Counted from the first letter of the stretch, positions 49,829-58,783 are shown. The stretch: 59,158 nucleotides of DNA from Candidatus Saccharibacteria bacterium UBA5148 (GCA_002413835.1 DHXU01000004.1:1-59158), one strand, 5' to 3'. Notes: generated from the letters alone by a model not told the origin. Made by a program: numbers and translations.

Positions 49829-51115
49829 TTACTTCTTCGAAGCATAGCCGACAAGTTTGGCAATAGTCTGTTCGCTAAGCAACCGGGATGCCAGTTCGCG
49901 GCGATTTTCCGGTTTGTCCAGCTCGGCTCGCATCGCCGGGTCCTGATACTGTCCTTTGAGAAGTTGCAGCCGCATTTCAAATTCTTCAGGTGTGACTTCA
50001 ATCTTTTCTTTTTCGGCGATTTCAGCCAGGACAAGTCCGGCCCGGACACGCAGCTCGGCGCCTGGACGATTGCGGGCGTGATGCTCTTCTTCGGTGACAC
50101 CCTCGTCGGCGAGATGTTCTTCCCACGTCTGCCCACGGTAAGTTATATTCTGGCGTTCTTCCTGCTCCAGGCGGGTCTGTTCCTCGTCGATCAACTGATC
50201 AGGTACGGCCACGCTGGACAACTCGGTAATCTTACTCAGCAGTTCACTTTCGAAATCGCGGTCATTCTGGTATTCACGCTCGCTGGTAACCTGCTTGCGG
50301 ATGTCGGTGCGCAGCTCCTCGAGTGTCTTGAATGGCCCGGCTTTGCTGGCAAAGGCATCGTCTGTCTTCGGTAAGACAACTTCGTTAACTGATTTGACGG
50401 AGACAACAAAGGTTACATCGCGCTCCTGCAAAGCCGCGACGCCGTAATCCTTTGGAAACTTCAGTGCGAACTCACGCTCCTCACCGGCTTTGGCACCGCT
50501 GATGTGTTTTTCAAAGCCTGGAATAAAGGTATCGCTGCCGAGTGTTAACGGATAGTCTTTGCCGTCAGCACCCTGGATCGGCTCGTCAGTCTTGGTGTCG
50601 CGTCCGGCGAAATCAATTATGACTTCATCGCCATCCTTGGCTGCCCGTTCGATGAGCTTTTTCTCGGCCATACGCGACCGCAGATTCTCGACGACGGCAT
50701 CAACATCCTTATCAGTGATCTTGACCGGCTTCTTCGGGACGCTAACCTTTGTGTAGTCAGGAAGCTTGATGGCACCGATGACTTCTATCTCAGCTTCAAA
50801 TTCCAGTGTCGTGAATGGCACGAATTTCTTAATGTTGACCTGCGGCTGGGCAACCGGGCGGACATTCTGCTCCTGCAGTGCAGCGCCGTACATGCGGTTT
50901 AGGGCGGCGTCAAGAAATTCGCTTTGCAGGGTCTGCTGGTTCACGCTCTTCTCGATGAGCTCCAGTGGAACTTTACCAGTCCGAAAGCCTGGTATCTTCA
51001 CGTCGCGCTTTAGTCGCAGCAGCGTCTCACGGCGGACATCGTCCAGTAATTGCTGGTCGGCTTCGAGGATTAGTTTGATGCGGGTATCGCTGAGTTGAGT
51101 TTTGTGTGCTTGCAT
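49829..51115 (-). CDS. tig: trigger factor
   Basis: A 428-residue ribosome-bound chaperone. The N-terminal ribosome-binding domain contains the IPGFRTGKVP signature (docks on L23), residues 160-245 are the FKBP-type prolyl isomerase domain (GDEVIIDFAGR, TFIPGFEKHISGAKAGEE), and the C-terminal helical arms follow. TGT-TAAAAT eight bases before the ATG suggests a very short leader. It lies upstream of clpP, the usual partner in bacterial tig-clpP-clpX strings; clpX is absent here. Confidence 0.96.
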   Translation of the reverse strand: MQAHKTQLSDTRIKLILEADQQLLDDVRRETLLRLKRDVKIPGFRTGKVPLELIEKSVNQQTLQSEFLDAALNRMYGAALQEQNVRPVAQPQVNIKKFVPFTTLEFEAEIEVIGAIKLPDYTKVSVPKKPVKITDKDVDAVVENLRSRMAEKKLIERAAKDGDEVIIDFAGRDTKTDEPIQGADGKDYPLTLGSDTFIPGFEKHISGAKAGEEREFALKFPKDYGVAALQERDVTFVVSVKSVNEVVLPKTDDAFASKAGPFKTLEELRTDIRKQVTSEREYQNDRDFESELLSKITELSSVAVPDQLIDEEQTRLEQEERQNITYRGQTWEEHLADEGVTEEEHHARNRPGAELRVRAGLVLAEIAEKEKIEVTPEEFEMRLQLLKGQYQDPAMRAELDKPENRRELASRLLSEQTIAKLVGYASKK

Positions 51116-51163
51116 AAGATGTTATTTTAACAGATATAAGTCACCTGTGCTAGAGCCTGCACG

Positions 51164-52486
51164 TCAGTCTTTATCATCTTCAAGGTGACGATAATCTTTG
51201 ATGATACTGACCAGTCGATCGATGCCGTGCTTTTCTTCGGTGCCGGTTTGGAGGTTCTTAATGGTGTACTGTCCAGACGAAATCTCATTTTCACCGATGA
51301 TAATCACGTAATGGATGCCTTTTTTCTCGGCTGTCTGGAATTGCGCACCTATCTTGCGGCCGGTCACGTCGACAGCCAGGTTCAGTCCGGCCTTGCGGAG
51401 TTCGGCGATCGGCTTCTGGGCCGGAGTGAAAACATCCCCGACGAGCACCGCATAAGCATCTGTCTCGGTCGGTATTGTCGGGAGCAGTTCGTGCAGCTCC
51501 AGAAAATTCGCCAGTGTGACATCACCAAAACCGAATCCAACTGTCGGTACCGGCTCGACACCGAACAGCCCGACCAGCCCATCGTAGCGGCCACCGCCAA
51601 GCATCGAGCGGTTATTGTCAGGATGGTTATCAAATACTTCGAATATAATGTCGGTATAGTAGTCAAACCCGCGCATCAGTGTCGGGTCAAATTCAACGTT
51701 ATGTATGCCAGCACCTTCCAACATGTCCATCATCTTCTTCAGGCCAAGCAGTGAGGCGTGAGACTGTACCTGTTGCGGCAAGGCAGTAAAACGCTTAGCG
51801 TGCAGCACATCCAGGAGCTGTTCGACTGCACCATTCTCACGCTGTGACTGAGCGCATAACGCATCGACCTGCGCCAGGAACTGGGCATGGTCCAGCTTGT
51901 GCATACGGTCGATAAGCTTACTCATACTATAAGCCTGCACTTCGTTGAGCCCGACGTACTCTTTCAGGATGTAATCGGTGAATTTCCGGCTGTTGAGCTT
52001 GATAGTGTACATAGAACGCTTGGCTTTGAACGCCTGGAGCATCGAGTCGACCAGCAGGATGATCTCATGTTCGGCTTCGATACCGGCAATACCGAAGATA
52101 TCAACGTTCAATTGCCAGTGCTCGCGCAGTCGTCCGCGCTGGGGCCGTTCATAACGCCAGAGGTTCGGAATACTGTACCAACGGACGGGATAGGCCAGCT
52201 CCTGGCGCTTGGCTGCTACCATGCGGCTGACAGAGGGTGTCATCTCAGGTCGGATAGCCACCTGGCGGCCACCACGATCAGTGAAGGCGTAGGTCTGCTC
52301 ATTGACGATCTCCTCGCCCGTCTTCGCAAGGTAGAGCTCCAGCGGTTCCAGGATCGGTGCATCGTATTCTTCATAGCCAAAAGCCTCGACACTACGCCGA
52401 ATAACATCAAACATATAATTCTGTTTGCGTTTGTCCTCCGGGTAGAAGTCCCGGGCGCCTTTGTAGGGTTGGGTGGATAATGCCAT
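51164..52486 (-). CDS. hisS: histidyl-tRNA synthetase
   Basis: A 440-residue class II synthetase. KGARDFYPED at the N terminus, motif 2 (RWYSIPNLWRYERPQRGRLR), the HisA/HisB loops (LMRGFDYYTDIIFEVF) and motif 3 (PTVGFGFGDVTL, where most have GFGFGxER) can be seen, followed by the anticodon-binding domain (AYAVLVGD ... GKKIGAQ-like RKIGAQFQTAEK). No Shine-Dalgarno precedes the ATG; TATACT (52501-52506, reverse strand) lies about 14 bases before it, predicting a leader of under ten bases. Confidence 0.95.
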   Translation of the reverse strand: MALSTQPYKGARDFYPEDKRKQNYMFDVIRRSVEAFGYEEYDAPILEPLELYLAKTGEEIVNEQTYAFTDRGGRQVAIRPEMTPSVSRMVAAKRQELAYPVRWYSIPNLWRYERPQRGRLREHWQLNVDIFGIAGIEAEHEIILLVDSMLQAFKAKRSMYTIKLNSRKFTDYILKEYVGLNEVQAYSMSKLIDRMHKLDHAQFLAQVDALCAQSQRENGAVEQLLDVLHAKRFTALPQQVQSHASLLGLKKMMDMLEGAGIHNVEFDPTLMRGFDYYTDIIFEVFDNHPDNNRSMLGGGRYDGLVGLFGVEPVPTVGFGFGDVTLANFLELHELLPTIPTETDAYAVLVGDVFTPAQKPIAELRKAGLNLAVDVTGRKIGAQFQTAEKKGIHYVIIIGENEISSGQYTIKNLQTGTEEKHGIDRLVSIIKDYRHLEDDKD

Positions 52487-52673
52487 GATTGATTACTAGA
52501 AGTATACCGTATGAAACAGGGCAACATAAAATTATAAATTGGTGGCCTTGAAGCAACTTCATTCCAACACCTTCTGCAATCGTTAGGTCAGCTCGTCAAG
52601 GTTTTTGAGAACTAAACTGGTTCTTGCGTGTCGTGAGATAATAATACCATTCATAGCTAAAATTAGGCCTCAA

Positions 52674-54521
52674 ATGCGAATCAAACGCGTCCACATTACA
52701 AACTTTAGATGCTTACAAGACATTGGCATTGAGTTCGACCAAATCACCACCTTTATAGGCCCTAACGGGGTAGGCAAATCTACCGTGCTAAGGGCATTGG
52801 ATTGGTTCTTCAATGGTGGTAAAGGGCCACTGCGTGATATTGATTGTAGCCACGGGAATACTGACGAAGAAATTCGCGTAGAAGTCGAGTTTTCCGAGCT
52901 AACTGATGAGGATCGGGTTGTGCTAGGCCACTACGCACGTGAAGGCGTCGATATATTTATCGCATGGAAGCATAGAGCTCCTGAAGGTGTTGAAAAAATG
53001 TCGGCAAATACTAGGGGATACCAGCCCTTCAGCGTCATACGATCCATTGAAAACAAGCCTGAACGGAAAACCGCATATAACGCCCTTCGTGCATCCGATG
53101 AGACATTAGGTTTACCCTCCGCTGGGGGAGCAGATGCAATTGAGACTGCATTTCGTGCCTGGGAATCTGAACATCCAGAGAGTTTGAGTGAAGTGTCCGG
53201 TGATCTAAGCACATCCTTCTTTGGATTTAATAGCCAAGCAAAAATGGCGGGTCTATTTGATTACGTACTTGTCACGGCCGATTTACGTGCAAGTGAAGAG
53301 GCAATTGATACCAAATCAAGTGTCATTGGCCGATTTCTCGAACGGACAGTCGATAGGACGGCAGCAGATGTAGCCATAGCCACCCTTACTGCCGAAGTTG
53401 AGACCCGACAGCGCGATATCTATAGCGAACACTTTCAGGAACAGCTTGACGATATCTCGGAGGCGCTCACAGATGCAGTGACACAGTATTCTGAAGGTCG
53501 CTCAATATTAGTCAAGAATGAAGAAGTTGCATTAACCCCGCCTGTGACTAAGTTCTTCGTAAATGTCGTTGATGAAGAACTTACGACTACAATTGATCGA
53601 CAAGGTCATGGATTCCAACGAACACTTCTTATATCAGCTCTTCAGCTACTAGCAAAGCGTGGCGCAGCCGCCGAATCCAACGGAACAATTTGTCTTGCTA
53701 TTGAAGAGCCTGAACTTTTTCAACACCCTGTGCAGGCACAGTCATTCGCGGAAGTTTTGCGTAATCTCGCCGAAGATTCATCGCAAAGAATCCAGGTCAC
53801 TTATGCCACTCACAGCCCATATTTTGTGGAAGCGCAACGATTCCATCAGATTCGGAGGCTTACTCGCTCAAGGCCCGACCCAAATAAGCCATCGAAGATC
53901 GACGTTCATTTCACCTCTCTTGCAAAAGTAACTGCAGCCCTGACCTCTTACGTTAGACCAGAAACCATTCAAAACCAAGTTGATTCTACGATTCTCAATA
54001 GTCTGTCCGAAGCACTCTTTGCAAATGGAGTGGCAATAGTTGAAGGGGGAACTGACCGTGCCGTCATTGAAGGTGTTGCATGTCGTGATAGCGGCAAGCC
54101 ACTTTCTGTGAACGGTATTGTTGTCGCCAAGCAGGGCGGCAAGCCAAGTCTACTCCTTCCCTGCCAGATTCTAAAAGGACTAGGTATACCTGTATTCATG
54201 GTTTTTGACAGTGACATAACAAACGCTGACCCAGCCGAGGCATCCATGAACAAGAAAATATTGGGATACCTAGGGGCAACAGTCGAGAGTTGGCCCGCAG
54301 GTCAAGTGTACTCAAGCTACGCCGTCTTTGAAAACACACTTGAAAGCGTATTAATGACAGAATGGCCAGAATGGCAAATTGCGGTCGATGAGATCATAAG
54401 TAAAGGAATTGGTGACCCAAAGAAGAACTCCGTGCTTTATAAACAAGCGACTGTTGGCGCAGAAGGAACGGCGCCTGCACACCTTAACGACATCATAACC
54501 AAGCTGCGCAATCTAGCTTGA
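52674..54521 (+). CDS. OLD-family ATPase/TOPRIM nuclease, possible defence protein
   Basis: A 615-residue protein. An ABC/SMC-like ATPase domain opens with MRIKRVHITNFRCLQDIGIE and Walker A GPNGVGKST (residues 29-37); AIEEPELFQHP is Walker B with the signature region before it, and YATHSPYF the H-loop. The C-terminal TOPRIM nuclease domain has AIVEGGTDRAVIEG (catalytic Glu) and VFDSDITNAD (DxD). This is the layout of OLD nucleases, including GajA of Gabija, but no UvrD-like GajB gene lies next to it. The ATG at 52674 is chosen because homologues begin there; the open frame extends to 52605. It faces an XRE regulator tail to tail. Confidence 0.88.
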   Translation: MRIKRVHITNFRCLQDIGIEFDQITTFIGPNGVGKSTVLRALDWFFNGGKGPLRDIDCSHGNTDEEIRVEVEFSELTDEDRVVLGHYAREGVDIFIAWKHRAPEGVEKMSANTRGYQPFSVIRSIENKPERKTAYNALRASDETLGLPSAGGADAIETAFRAWESEHPESLSEVSGDLSTSFFGFNSQAKMAGLFDYVLVTADLRASEEAIDTKSSVIGRFLERTVDRTAADVAIATLTAEVETRQRDIYSEHFQEQLDDISEALTDAVTQYSEGRSILVKNEEVALTPPVTKFFVNVVDEELTTTIDRQGHGFQRTLLISALQLLAKRGAAAESNGTICLAIEEPELFQHPVQAQSFAEVLRNLAEDSSQRIQVTYATHSPYFVEAQRFHQIRRLTRSRPDPNKPSKIDVHFTSLAKVTAALTSYVRPETIQNQVDSTILNSLSEALFANGVAIVEGGTDRAVIEGVACRDSGKPLSVNGIVVAKQGGKPSLLLPCQILKGLGIPVFMVFDSDITNADPAEASMNKKILGYLGATVESWPAGQVYSSYAVFENTLESVLMTEWPEWQIAVDEIISKGIGDPKKNSVLYKQATVGAEGTAPAHLNDIITKLRNLA

Positions 54522-54532
54522 ATGAATTGATT

Positions 54533-54751
54533 CTAGAACAAATCGAGGGACTTAATTCCGAGTACCTTCATGATGCTTTGGAGCTTCTCAAATGATGGAT
54601 TTTCCTCACCACGTTCAACACGGGCATAGAAGTTTACATGGACACCAGCCTTAGTTGCGACTTCTTGCTGCGTCAAGTCAGTAGCCTCCCTGGCTTTGCG
54701 TAGCACATCACCAAGTACCTTGCGTGCCTTATCTTGTTCATCGTTAGACAT
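54533..54751 (-). CDS. XRE-family helix-turn-helix regulator
   Basis: A 72-residue single-domain Cro/C1-type DNA-binding protein: LRKAREATDLTQQEVATKAG and VHVNFYARVERGEENPSFEK form the five-helix fold, with QQEVATKAGVHVNFYARVE as the HTH. It probably represses itself or neighbours. It converges on the OLD nuclease gene with an 11-base gap. TATAGT lies nine bases before the ATG. Confidence 0.88.
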   Translation of the reverse strand: MSNDEQDKARKVLGDVLRKAREATDLTQQEVATKAGVHVNFYARVERGEENPSFEKLQSIMKVLGIKSLDLF

Positions 54752-55354
54752 AATATGAATACTATACCATCTTCTTTCGGGGTAAGACTAGTACCGTCAA
54801 CAAAATTCGGTCTACATCTTTGGGTTTAAAAAACAGCTTCACGTTTTTCGACAGAATGATGGCACATTTCGAGCAGACTCTGTGAATTTTGAGTCTTATT
54901 GATCAAATTGTTACTTTTTTATCGTGTCAGAATACATATCCCGTATCCGGAACTGGCCAGATAAACTATTCATCGAGCAACAAAACTCGCGTAAAGATCT
55001 AGCCCGTACGAAGCACCCTCATCATTGTGCGACTCACTGGTATTGATAATTAGAATTCCCAGATCTCAGCCGCTACCTGACTTAAGTTGGCCTATCGTCT
55101 ATCAATAGCTGCAGGATTCCATGTTTCGTATCTCAGTAGTTGATAGTGTCGCGTAGCGGCTGGGCTCGTTATTCTTGACCAGCACGGGCTGTCAGACACC
55201 TGAATAATTAGAGGTTGGCATGAATTTACAGATCGAGAAGTACAGGAACCAAAGGAGATCGGATTTGTTTTCGTCGTAGAAAAATCAATACTTCCAAATA
55301 CTGTCCTGACGGTGTTTGCAGACCATAAGGATAATAACGTAAACTGGGAAGTAT
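54752..55354. other. 600-bp region without intact genes
   Basis: No intact gene is visible. It has many stops in all frames up to about 55200. A long-range inverted repeat AGCCGCTAC (55068-55076) and GTAGCGGCT (55153-55161) is present, of unknown meaning. From 55204 on a coding-like remnant begins. Confidence 0.5.
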
Positions 55355-55437
55355 ATGACTCTAGACATGCTTGCGGCAGTTACATTCGGGATGGGTTATG
55401 GATATTTTCTGTACTTATACACTGGATGGCAGCTTCG
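55204..55437 (+). pseudogene. coding-like remnant without start codon
   Basis: The frame beginning ATA at 55204, after a TGA, stays open for about 77 codons and reads as plausible protein (GWHEFTDREVQEPKEIGF then VFVVEKSILPNTVLTVFAD and NNVNWEVYDSR) before a TGA near 55437. It has no ATG or ribosome site and overlaps the start of the membrane protein at 55355 in another frame. It may be the tail of a decayed gene. Confidence 0.35.
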
Positions 55438-55897
55438 TGACGCTGTTATTGAATTCGCTAACAGTGTATCTGCTAGCTGGTTTGAAAGGGTCTATGATTC
55501 AGCAGCAAACGGTCATAAAGCATACAGATATATGAACAAATCTAAAGTCAAGCAAATGGATTATTTGCTTGCTTTTCAAGACTTTGACGGGTATACAGCG
55601 GTGAAGGCCGTACGCCGCAGTGCTCGGTGCGGATTTATACAGATTACAATATTTTTAGTGAAGCAGTCACCCTTACTACTTCTCATGTGGCTACTTTTTA
55701 ATCCTGTATTTGGATATTTTATCGCAGGTTGTGTAGGAGTCTATGGCTATTGGATGGTCATAGTATTTGGTAGCCAGCTCAATCCCCATTTACGCTTAAC
55801 TCATATTTGCAATAACATAACAAGACTGGCATTTGTATATGCATATGGCGAGGATAAGGGCGAGAAGTTATTAAAGCTTCCTAAGCCGCTAAAGTAA
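55355..55897 (+). CDS. membrane protein of unknown function
   Basis: A 180-residue protein with a hydrophobic N terminus (residues 4-25), a polar middle (30-100), then two hydrophobic hairpin helices (about 105-150: IFLVKQSPLLLLMWLLFNPV and GYFIAGCVGVYGYWMVIVFG), and a cytoplasmic tail. No family recognised. The true start may be the ATG at 55367 (MLAAVTFG). Base composition is A/T-richer than the ribosomal block. Confidence 0.6.
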   Translation: MTLDMLAAVTFGMGYGYFLYLYTGWQLRDAVIEFANSVSASWFERVYDSAANGHKAYRYMNKSKVKQMDYLLAFQDFDGYTAVKAVRRSARCGFIQITIFLVKQSPLLLLMWLLFNPVFGYFIAGCVGVYGYWMVIVFGSQLNPHLRLTHICNNITRLAFVYAYGEDKGEKLLKLPKPLK

Positions 55898-56051
55898 TCT
55901 GGCATGTCATGCAATTTACGTCGATTGGATAGTGTACCTAGGCTATTAATTCGATGACGCATTGGTTTGCAAGGTTGAGGAATTCCAACCTTAAGTACTA
56001 CAACATTAAAAAATCTTATCTTAGATTCCGGTGCTCCTTCGTGCGTGATTT

Positions 56052-57143
56052 TTACTTCGCTTCTTTTTCAACGAGTTCGGCTAAATCTCTTTCAGCTTCG
56101 TAGGCACGAACCCGACCCGATAGATAGCCCAGGCGATAGCTAATACCGTCACTCATGAGTCGCCAATTCGTACCTGTCAGGTTATTAACGATTGCCTTTT
56201 TCAAAGCAGTACGGCTCTGTCCATCAGTACGTACGCTATTCTTGTCCAGGCAACTGAATTCAATAGTAAACTCGTAAGCAATAATTGGCTTCTCGAAGCG
56301 TAACTCAATAAATCCGGCTGCTTCTATTGCCGGGCGCAGCTTATCTATTAGATCCGCAATCTTCACGATGTTAATCTTGGATACGACATCGTAAACCTCC
56401 TTTTTGGCGTCTCGCTCCATTTCCTCATCCATCATGTGGCAGGCTTCCTGCCACTTTTGACGGTAGGCCTGCATGGTTGCCGCTCGCTTGTCAGTTAAAC
56501 AGAAGAACTTTTTGTCACGCTCATAGTCGGGGTCTGGCTTTTCAGCTTCGCCCAGCCGAGTTTTTTCGACCTCTTCGTGGCCACAGGCTGCACAAGTGTA
56601 TGTAGTGGTCATGGTTCTGCCTTTGGTTTTTACGTCCATCTCTAAATCCGAACCACATTTAGGACACGGGGTGGTTGACGCCTCCAATTCAATGCCATCT
56701 TGCCAAAAAGCACTGCGTTTGCCGCAGCCACCACAATCAAGCATAAACAAAACCTCTTGGCCTCCACCCGAGCCCCGGTGCAATAACTCCTTGAGTTTTA
56801 GACGCAATCCTTGCTTGCCACAATATGAGCAAGTTGGCTCAAAAGTCGGTCGTGCTTCTGCGAGCCGTTCGTCAAGCAGCTTATCTTCATGCATCCATTC
56901 CGATATCATCCCGTTTTTGTTCTCCCATCGCTCAAGAAGCACTGGCACCTCAAAGAGCCACCAATATAACCTGTTCCACCAAAATTCCATCTTCGCTTTT
57001 TCTTCTTTATCTTTGAGCTTGGCATTTTTGTAAAACTCCGCTCTGGCACGCAATAGGGTTCCAGCCTCGCGTCGGCCTACTTCTACAGTTACTGCATCGT
57101 AGCGATCCTCATAATACTGCCTGTCTTTGAGATGATTTGCCAT
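56052..57143 (-). CDS. zinc-ribbon protein of unknown function
   Basis: A 363-residue soluble protein with two four-cysteine zinc ribbons: CSYCGKQG ... CGGCGKR (about residues 105-145) and CPKCGSDLE ... CAACGHEE (about 160-195), flanked by a charged helical N terminus and a C-terminal alpha/beta domain (ELRFEKPIIAYEFTIEFSCLD). I do not recognise the family; ribbons suggest nucleic-acid or protein binding. The ATG at 57141-57143 is preceded six bases upstream by TATAAT (attata at 57050 region, exactly 57150-57155), so the transcript would be leaderless; the open frame to 57314 is not supported. Confidence 0.7.
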   Translation of the reverse strand: MANHLKDRQYYEDRYDAVTVEVGRREAGTLLRARAEFYKNAKLKDKEEKAKMEFWWNRLYWWLFEVPVLLERWENKNGMISEWMHEDKLLDERLAEARPTFEPTCSYCGKQGLRLKLKELLHRGSGGGQEVLFMLDCGGCGKRSAFWQDGIELEASTTPCPKCGSDLEMDVKTKGRTMTTTYTCAACGHEEVEKTRLGEAEKPDPDYERDKKFFCLTDKRAATMQAYRQKWQEACHMMDEEMERDAKKEVYDVVSKINIVKIADLIDKLRPAIEAAGFIELRFEKPIIAYEFTIEFSCLDKNSVRTDGQSRTALKKAIVNNLTGTNWRLMSDGISYRLGYLSGRVRAYEAERDLAELVEKEAK

Positions 57144-57581
57144 GTTTCCATTATAGCTAAACATTGCATGAGGTCTGCGCTGGCTAGACGATACTCGTGA
57201 AGGCCACAACTTCCTGATCAAGCCTGATTTTGAATAGGCTTGCGAGGATGATGCGCTTACCGAACTTTGATTCTGACTTATAAAGACCAGCGATTGAGCG
57301 TGCACTATCACCAACAGGCTTCGTCTTGCCGTCTAGCAGCTCAATCCTGGCGAGCCTATCCTCGAGCTGTAACCATAAATTGCTTCTTCACAGGGCTTTT
57401 TTTACTGCTATATATCTATAGTTACAACTTCAGCCGGTAAGGGAGTATCCCGAATGCGCACGGCTCGCAGGGTCCGTCCCGTTCATGAATTAAACAACGG
57501 TCGTCAACCGGATCGCTAGGATCTGGCTGCTGGTATCTCTGAGGGTAACAATCACACATAAAGATATGGTACTATCTGCGT
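57144..57581. other. intergenic region with a gene remnant
   Basis: 438 bases between two intact genes. It holds the promoters of both and a minus-strand coding-like stretch (annotated separately at 57184-57387). The rest, including a run of T at about 57406, shows nothing further. Confidence 0.5.
57184..57387 (-). pseudogene. coding-like remnant, minus strand
   Basis: Between a TGA at 57388-57390 and a TAG at 57184-57186 the frame reads as good protein (LEDRLARIELLDGKTKPVGD, SARSIAGLYKSESKFGKRII, LASLFKIRLDQEVVAFTSIV) for about 60 codons, but it has no ATG/GTG start. A GTG in another frame just upstream (57391) gives VKKQFMVTA before stopping, as if one frameshift separated start and body. 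Probably a degraded gene; family unknown. Confidence 0.4.
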
Positions 57582-57827
57582 ATGAAAAAGTGTACTGAAT
57601 GCCAGGCAGAATTGCCGAAACAAAACAGGCGGAGATACTGCAGCGACGATTGCCTAATGGCAAACATCAAGCGCTACTACAACCAACCCAACAGCCCTCG
57701 TAAGCGCTGGTATGAGCCAGTACCCATTGCGATAAAGCCTGTGAAAGTAGATCTATGCGAGATTGATGAAAAGGATTTGCAGGAGTTAGAACGTCTGGTT
57801 GTAGCAGAGAACGTCTGCTTTGAGTGA
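57582..57827 (+). CDS. small zinc-finger-like protein
   Basis: An 81-residue protein with a compact Cys motif at the N terminus, CTECQAELP then RRYCSDDCL (C-x2-C-x13-C-x3-C), typical of small zinc knuckles found in bacterial CPR proteins and in HNH/transposase-associated tags. The C-terminal half is acidic and helical. TACTAT ends six bases before the ATG with TGG before it (extended -10), so the transcript is probably leaderless. Confidence 0.65.
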   Translation: MKKCTECQAELPKQNRRRYCSDDCLMANIKRYYNQPNSPRKRWYEPVPIAIKPVKVDLCEIDEKDLQELERLVVAENVCFE

Positions 57828-57992
57828 AGTTGATGAGCGATGGTTCGGCGATAGGCAATTATCACACTTCATAGTCTAAGTCAGTAGAAACGCCTATCTC
57901 GTGTTTAAGCCTCTGCATTGTGAATGACCGCGACAATACAAAAAGCATTGGTTAGTTGTAATTGTTAAACAATTGAATACAATACTAGACAA

Positions 57993-58334
57993 ATGGCAAA
58001 ATCACAGAACTTCGTATTCGACGGTGGCGCTGGGACATATTTTGGGACTTCAATTTTAGCTGTTTTGATTACAATATTGACGCTTGGTATTGCATATCCT
58101 TATGCTCTGGTGCTTATGCAGCGCTGGAAGGCAAAACATACGTACATTAAGGGTTTCCAACTAACATTCACGGGCACTGGTATCGGCCTGTTTGGCCAGT
58201 GGATCAAATGGTTTCTGCTTACCGTTATTACCTTTGGCATTTATGGCTTCTGGGTCTATCCACGGCTTCAACAGTGGATTACCGAACACACCGACTTCGC
58301 TCCAAAGCAGCGCACAGCCCCTCAACTCGATTAG
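57993..58334 (+). CDS. DUF898 (YjgN-like) membrane protein
   Basis: A 113-residue membrane protein with the DUF898 pattern: FVFDGGAGTYFGTSILAVLI, TLGIAYPYALVLMQRWKAKHTYI, GFQLTFTGTGIGLFGQWIKW and FGIYGFWVYPRLQQWITEHT. About two to three membrane helices are predicted. Function of the family is unknown. It has a TACAAT/AATACT box 6-9 bases before the ATG and no Shine-Dalgarno. Confidence 0.85.
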   Translation: MAKSQNFVFDGGAGTYFGTSILAVLITILTLGIAYPYALVLMQRWKAKHTYIKGFQLTFTGTGIGLFGQWIKWFLLTVITFGIYGFWVYPRLQQWITEHTDFAPKQRTAPQLD

Positions 58335-58430
58335 ATTATTCTATCCGGTGAGACTACTTATGCTATAAAATAGAGTTGCATTGAATCCAACGTTATGTTT
58401 ATTATTAACTAACATAACGGAGATAGGGTA

Positions 58431-58781
58431 ATGCGCATACATACTCGGCTGAGATTTATAGCATTCTATATAAGTTTTGGCTTACCTGTCGTGCTTGCTC
58501 AGGCGGTTTCCGCTGCAACTGCAACCACTGGTGATGTCACCAGTGTCGAAGGTTTTATCAGAAGCGTCATCCAGGTGCTAGCCGGTCTAGCTGGGCTCGT
58601 CGCTTCCGGTTTCTTCGTCTGGGGTGGCTTCGCGTACATCACGAGTTCCGGGAACCCTGAACACCTCGACCGGGCCAAGAAGACACTCCAGTACTCTGGC
58701 ATTGGCCTTGCCATCACGCTCGGAGCATTTGTACTCAGCAATATCGTCACTACTCTAGCGACCAACGCCTTCGGCAGCTAG
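58431..58781 (+). CDS. VirB2/TrbC-like pilin, T4SS component
   Basis: A 116-residue protein with an N-terminal signal sequence (hydrophobic 9-28, cleavage near VSAATA) and two further hydrophobic helices (about 48-70 and 88-108) joined by a short loop with YITSSGNPEHLDRAKKTL. That two-helix mature form and the SSGNPE...A motif mark the TrbC/VirB2-like pilins of CPR type IV secretion/conjugation clusters. GGAGATAGGG precedes the ATG and TGC-TATAAA lies at 58361-58369. The next gene is a paralogue three bases on. Confidence 0.8.
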   Translation: MRIHTRLRFIAFYISFGLPVVLAQAVSAATATTGDVTSVEGFIRSVIQVLAGLAGLVASGFFVWGGFAYITSSGNPEHLDRAKKTLQYSGIGLAITLGAFVLSNIVTTLATNAFGS

Positions 58782-58783
58782 CC

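Noticed and set aside
55068..55161. Long-range inverted repeat AGCCGCTAC/GTAGCGGCT as a structured RNA
   Set aside because: Only nine bases per arm over 76 bases with no promoter or terminator; too weak to call.
57144..57314. 57-residue N-terminal extension of the zinc-ribbon protein
   Set aside because: The extension is Ser/Gln-rich, overlaps a better coding-like frame (57184-57387), and the promoter lies directly before the internal ATG.
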